This document shows positions 4,509 through 5,683 of a DNA stretch of 5,683 bases, in pieces (position 1 is the stretch's first letter; every line of letters begins with the position of its first letter). This DNA is from Methylovulum sp. (lineage in GTDB: Bacteria; Pseudomonadota; Gammaproteobacteria; Methylococcales; Methylomonadaceae): positions 1 through 5,683 of the forward strand of contig JAQTNZ010000197.1 of the NCBI GenBank assembly GCA_028713595.1, given 5' to 3'. The notes beneath the pieces are model-generated. The model was not told the origin of the DNA, did not search any database, and saw only the letters and a program-made list of their open reading frames with translations. The translations under genes were made by a program, and so were the position numbers.

Positions 4509-5683
4509 ATGGAAATTACTACCCAACTGGAGGGTGACGAAATGCACATCGCCTTGCAAGGGCGGCTTGATGCCGCTTGGAGCCAGTCGGTCAACAAAGC
4601 CTTACAGGATATTATCCACGATGGCGCCCACCATATCGCTCTGGACTTGGCACAGGTCAACTACCTAAGTTCTGCCGGTATCCGTGTGTTGGTGTTGCTG
4701 GTCAAAAACCTGAAAGCTATCGGCGGCACGTTAAGGCTTATCGCCCCCTCCCCCGCCGTCAGTGAAGTGCTGCAACTGGTCGGTTTTACGCAATTGCTGG
4801 ACAGCCCTTCCTTAACCGCAGGCACTATCCATAAACCAGCCGCCAAACCCGCCCGCCCCTGCCAGCAGCTGCAACTGGCAGGGTACGGCTTTTCAGTCTA
4901 TACCCTAGATGAGGCCGCCCTACAACAAGGCGTGGTCATAGGCTCGGCGCAACCCTTGACCCAATCGGCACAAACCCTTACCCTTAGCGAAGACAGTTGG
5001 GTGATCGGCCTAGGCAACTTGGGCGAGGCGCACAATGCCGGCCTGGCCGGCGAATTGCTCGCTGTAGCGGGCTTGGCGGTCAGCTTACCTGGCAATGACC
5101 CCGAGCATCCCGATTGGCTACAGCAAGAGGGCGGGCTACGGCCTAAAGTCAGCGTCTTGCACGGTTTGCAAGCCAGCGGCCCGTTCCGTTATCTGGTACG
5201 TTTTGGCGAAACTCCGGCAACCCCACCGTTACGGCTGGGCGAATTGGCACAGGCAGCCTTGGAGCTGTGCGCCAGCGACACCGTGGCATGGGTGCTGATT
5301 GCCGAAACCGCCCACCTGATCGGGGCGGCCTTACAAGTGCCGCCAGAGCCATCAGACACCGATTTTTTTGGCTTTCCGGACATCCGTGACCGTCTGCTGT
5401 TTACCGCCGAACCGGCTTACGCCGAAGAAACTTGCCTGATTGTCGGGGTAGTAGCGCGTAACCCCGCCTTACCCTTAGCCACGCAACTACGCCCGAATAG
5501 CGAAGACAGCGGCCTATTTATGCACGTCCATGCCGTTGTCGTGCCTTTCAAGCCCGTGCGCAAAGGCTTTATCGGACTATCCGAAAGCCTGGAACAGCTC
5601 ATGGACGCACAAACCCTGCGCGGGGTGCTGCATTTGCTTAATGATGACCGCGAAGGCATAGGGGCGGGTGAAAGCTATTTGCG
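4509..5683 (+). CDS. STAS-domain (RsbV/SpoIIAA-like) protein with long uncharacterised C-terminal region, 3'-partial
   Basis: The frame opens at ATG 4509 after a strong ribosome site and is still open at the window end, giving 391 visible residues. Residues 1 to about 100 are a STAS domain: GRLDA near residue 18, then LDLAQVNYLSSAGIRVLVLL (45-64) and the VxELLQLxGF-like helix at 84-93. Aligning LSSAG with the MDSSG of SpoIIAA places the phosphorylatable serine at Ser55 (codon 4671-4673), so it could be a substrate of the kinase and phosphatase encoded upstream. A Pro/Ala/Lys linker (about 105-118) leads to a region of at least 270 residues with notable motifs WVIGLGNLGE (164-173), IAETAHLIGAAL (around 266), HVHAVVVPFKP (339 onward) and LHLLNDDREGIGAGES (374 onward). 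I do not recognise this region as a named domain. Classical antagonists are only about 110 residues. It has no signal peptide or membrane segment, so it is cytoplasmic. Confidence 0.88.
   Translation, partial: MEITTQLEGDEMHIALQGRLDAAWSQSVNKALQDIIHDGAHHIALDLAQVNYLSSAGIRVLVLLVKNLKAIGGTLRLIAPSPAVSEVLQLVGFTQLLDSPSLTAGTIHKPAAKPARPCQQLQLAGYGFSVYTLDEAALQQGVVIGSAQPLTQSAQTLTLSEDSWVIGLGNLGEAHNAGLAGELLAVAGLAVSLPGNDPEHPDWLQQEGGLRPKVSVLHGLQASGPFRYLVRFGETPATPPLRLGELAQAALELCASDTVAWVLIAETAHLIGAALQVPPEPSDTDFFGFPDIRDRLLFTAEPAYAEETCLIVGVVARNPALPLATQLRPNSEDSGLFMHVHAVVVPFKPVRKGFIGLSESLEQLMDAQTLRGVLHLLNDDREGIGAGESYL

Noticed and set aside
4577..4765. Plus-strand open frame within the STAS gene
   Set aside because: It overlaps the clear STAS domain encoded from 4509 in another frame and has no ribosome site or family resemblance.
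5417..5659. Minus-strand open frames at the right end (also 5149-5383)
   Set aside because: They are antisense to the continuing STAS-protein frame and have no recognisable motifs.
1..5683. Mobile element, CRISPR array, tRNA or rRNA
   Set aside because: No transposase or integrase sequence, terminal inverted repeats, regularly spaced repeats or structured RNA signature was seen.

Overview
The window carries four protein-coding genes, all on the + strand. The first gene is cut by the left edge and the last by the right edge. Together they form a partner-switching (Rsb/Spo-type) signalling cassette with a large exported solute-binding protein in the middle. Codon use, moderate GC content and family resemblance suggest a Gram-negative proteobacterium, possibly a gammaproteobacterium of methanotroph type. 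I cannot fix the genus from sequence alone, and that placement is a guess.

Left part (2-1315): the catalytic C-terminal part of a PP2C-type (SpoIIE/RsbU-like) serine phosphatase, then a small RsbW-like histidine-kinase-fold ATPase (anti-sigma/serine kinase type). The 87-nt spacer between them holds no terminator. It is stop-free in the frame shared by both genes, and a second frame holds a 25-codon GTG-start micro-ORF that overlaps the phosphatase stop.

Middle (1316-1541): a 226-nt intergenic region with a perfect 8-bp stem-loop just after the kinase stop, a tandem GGAACTT/GGAAACTT motif, and an AT-rich sigma70-like promoter candidate. A clear Shine-Dalgarno sequence fixes the next start at ATG 1542, not at the TTG six bases upstream.

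Right part (1542-5683): a 979-residue exported or membrane-anchored protein made of three divergent copies of the ABC_sub_bind (TrpX/COG2984-like) periplasmic binding domain. It is followed 27 nt later by a STAS-domain (RsbV/SpoIIAA-like) protein with a long C-terminal extension I cannot assign. That last gene has a strong ribosome binding site and runs off the window.

Reading together: phosphatase, kinase and STAS antagonist are the three standard parts of a partner switch. In the known pathway the kinase phosphorylates a Ser of the STAS protein and the phosphatase removes the phosphate, which decides whether the kinase binds the STAS protein or its target. No sigma factor, permease or transport ATPase is visible here. 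The inference is that the triple binding protein is a ligand sensor for the switch rather than a transport component. That link rests on gene order only.
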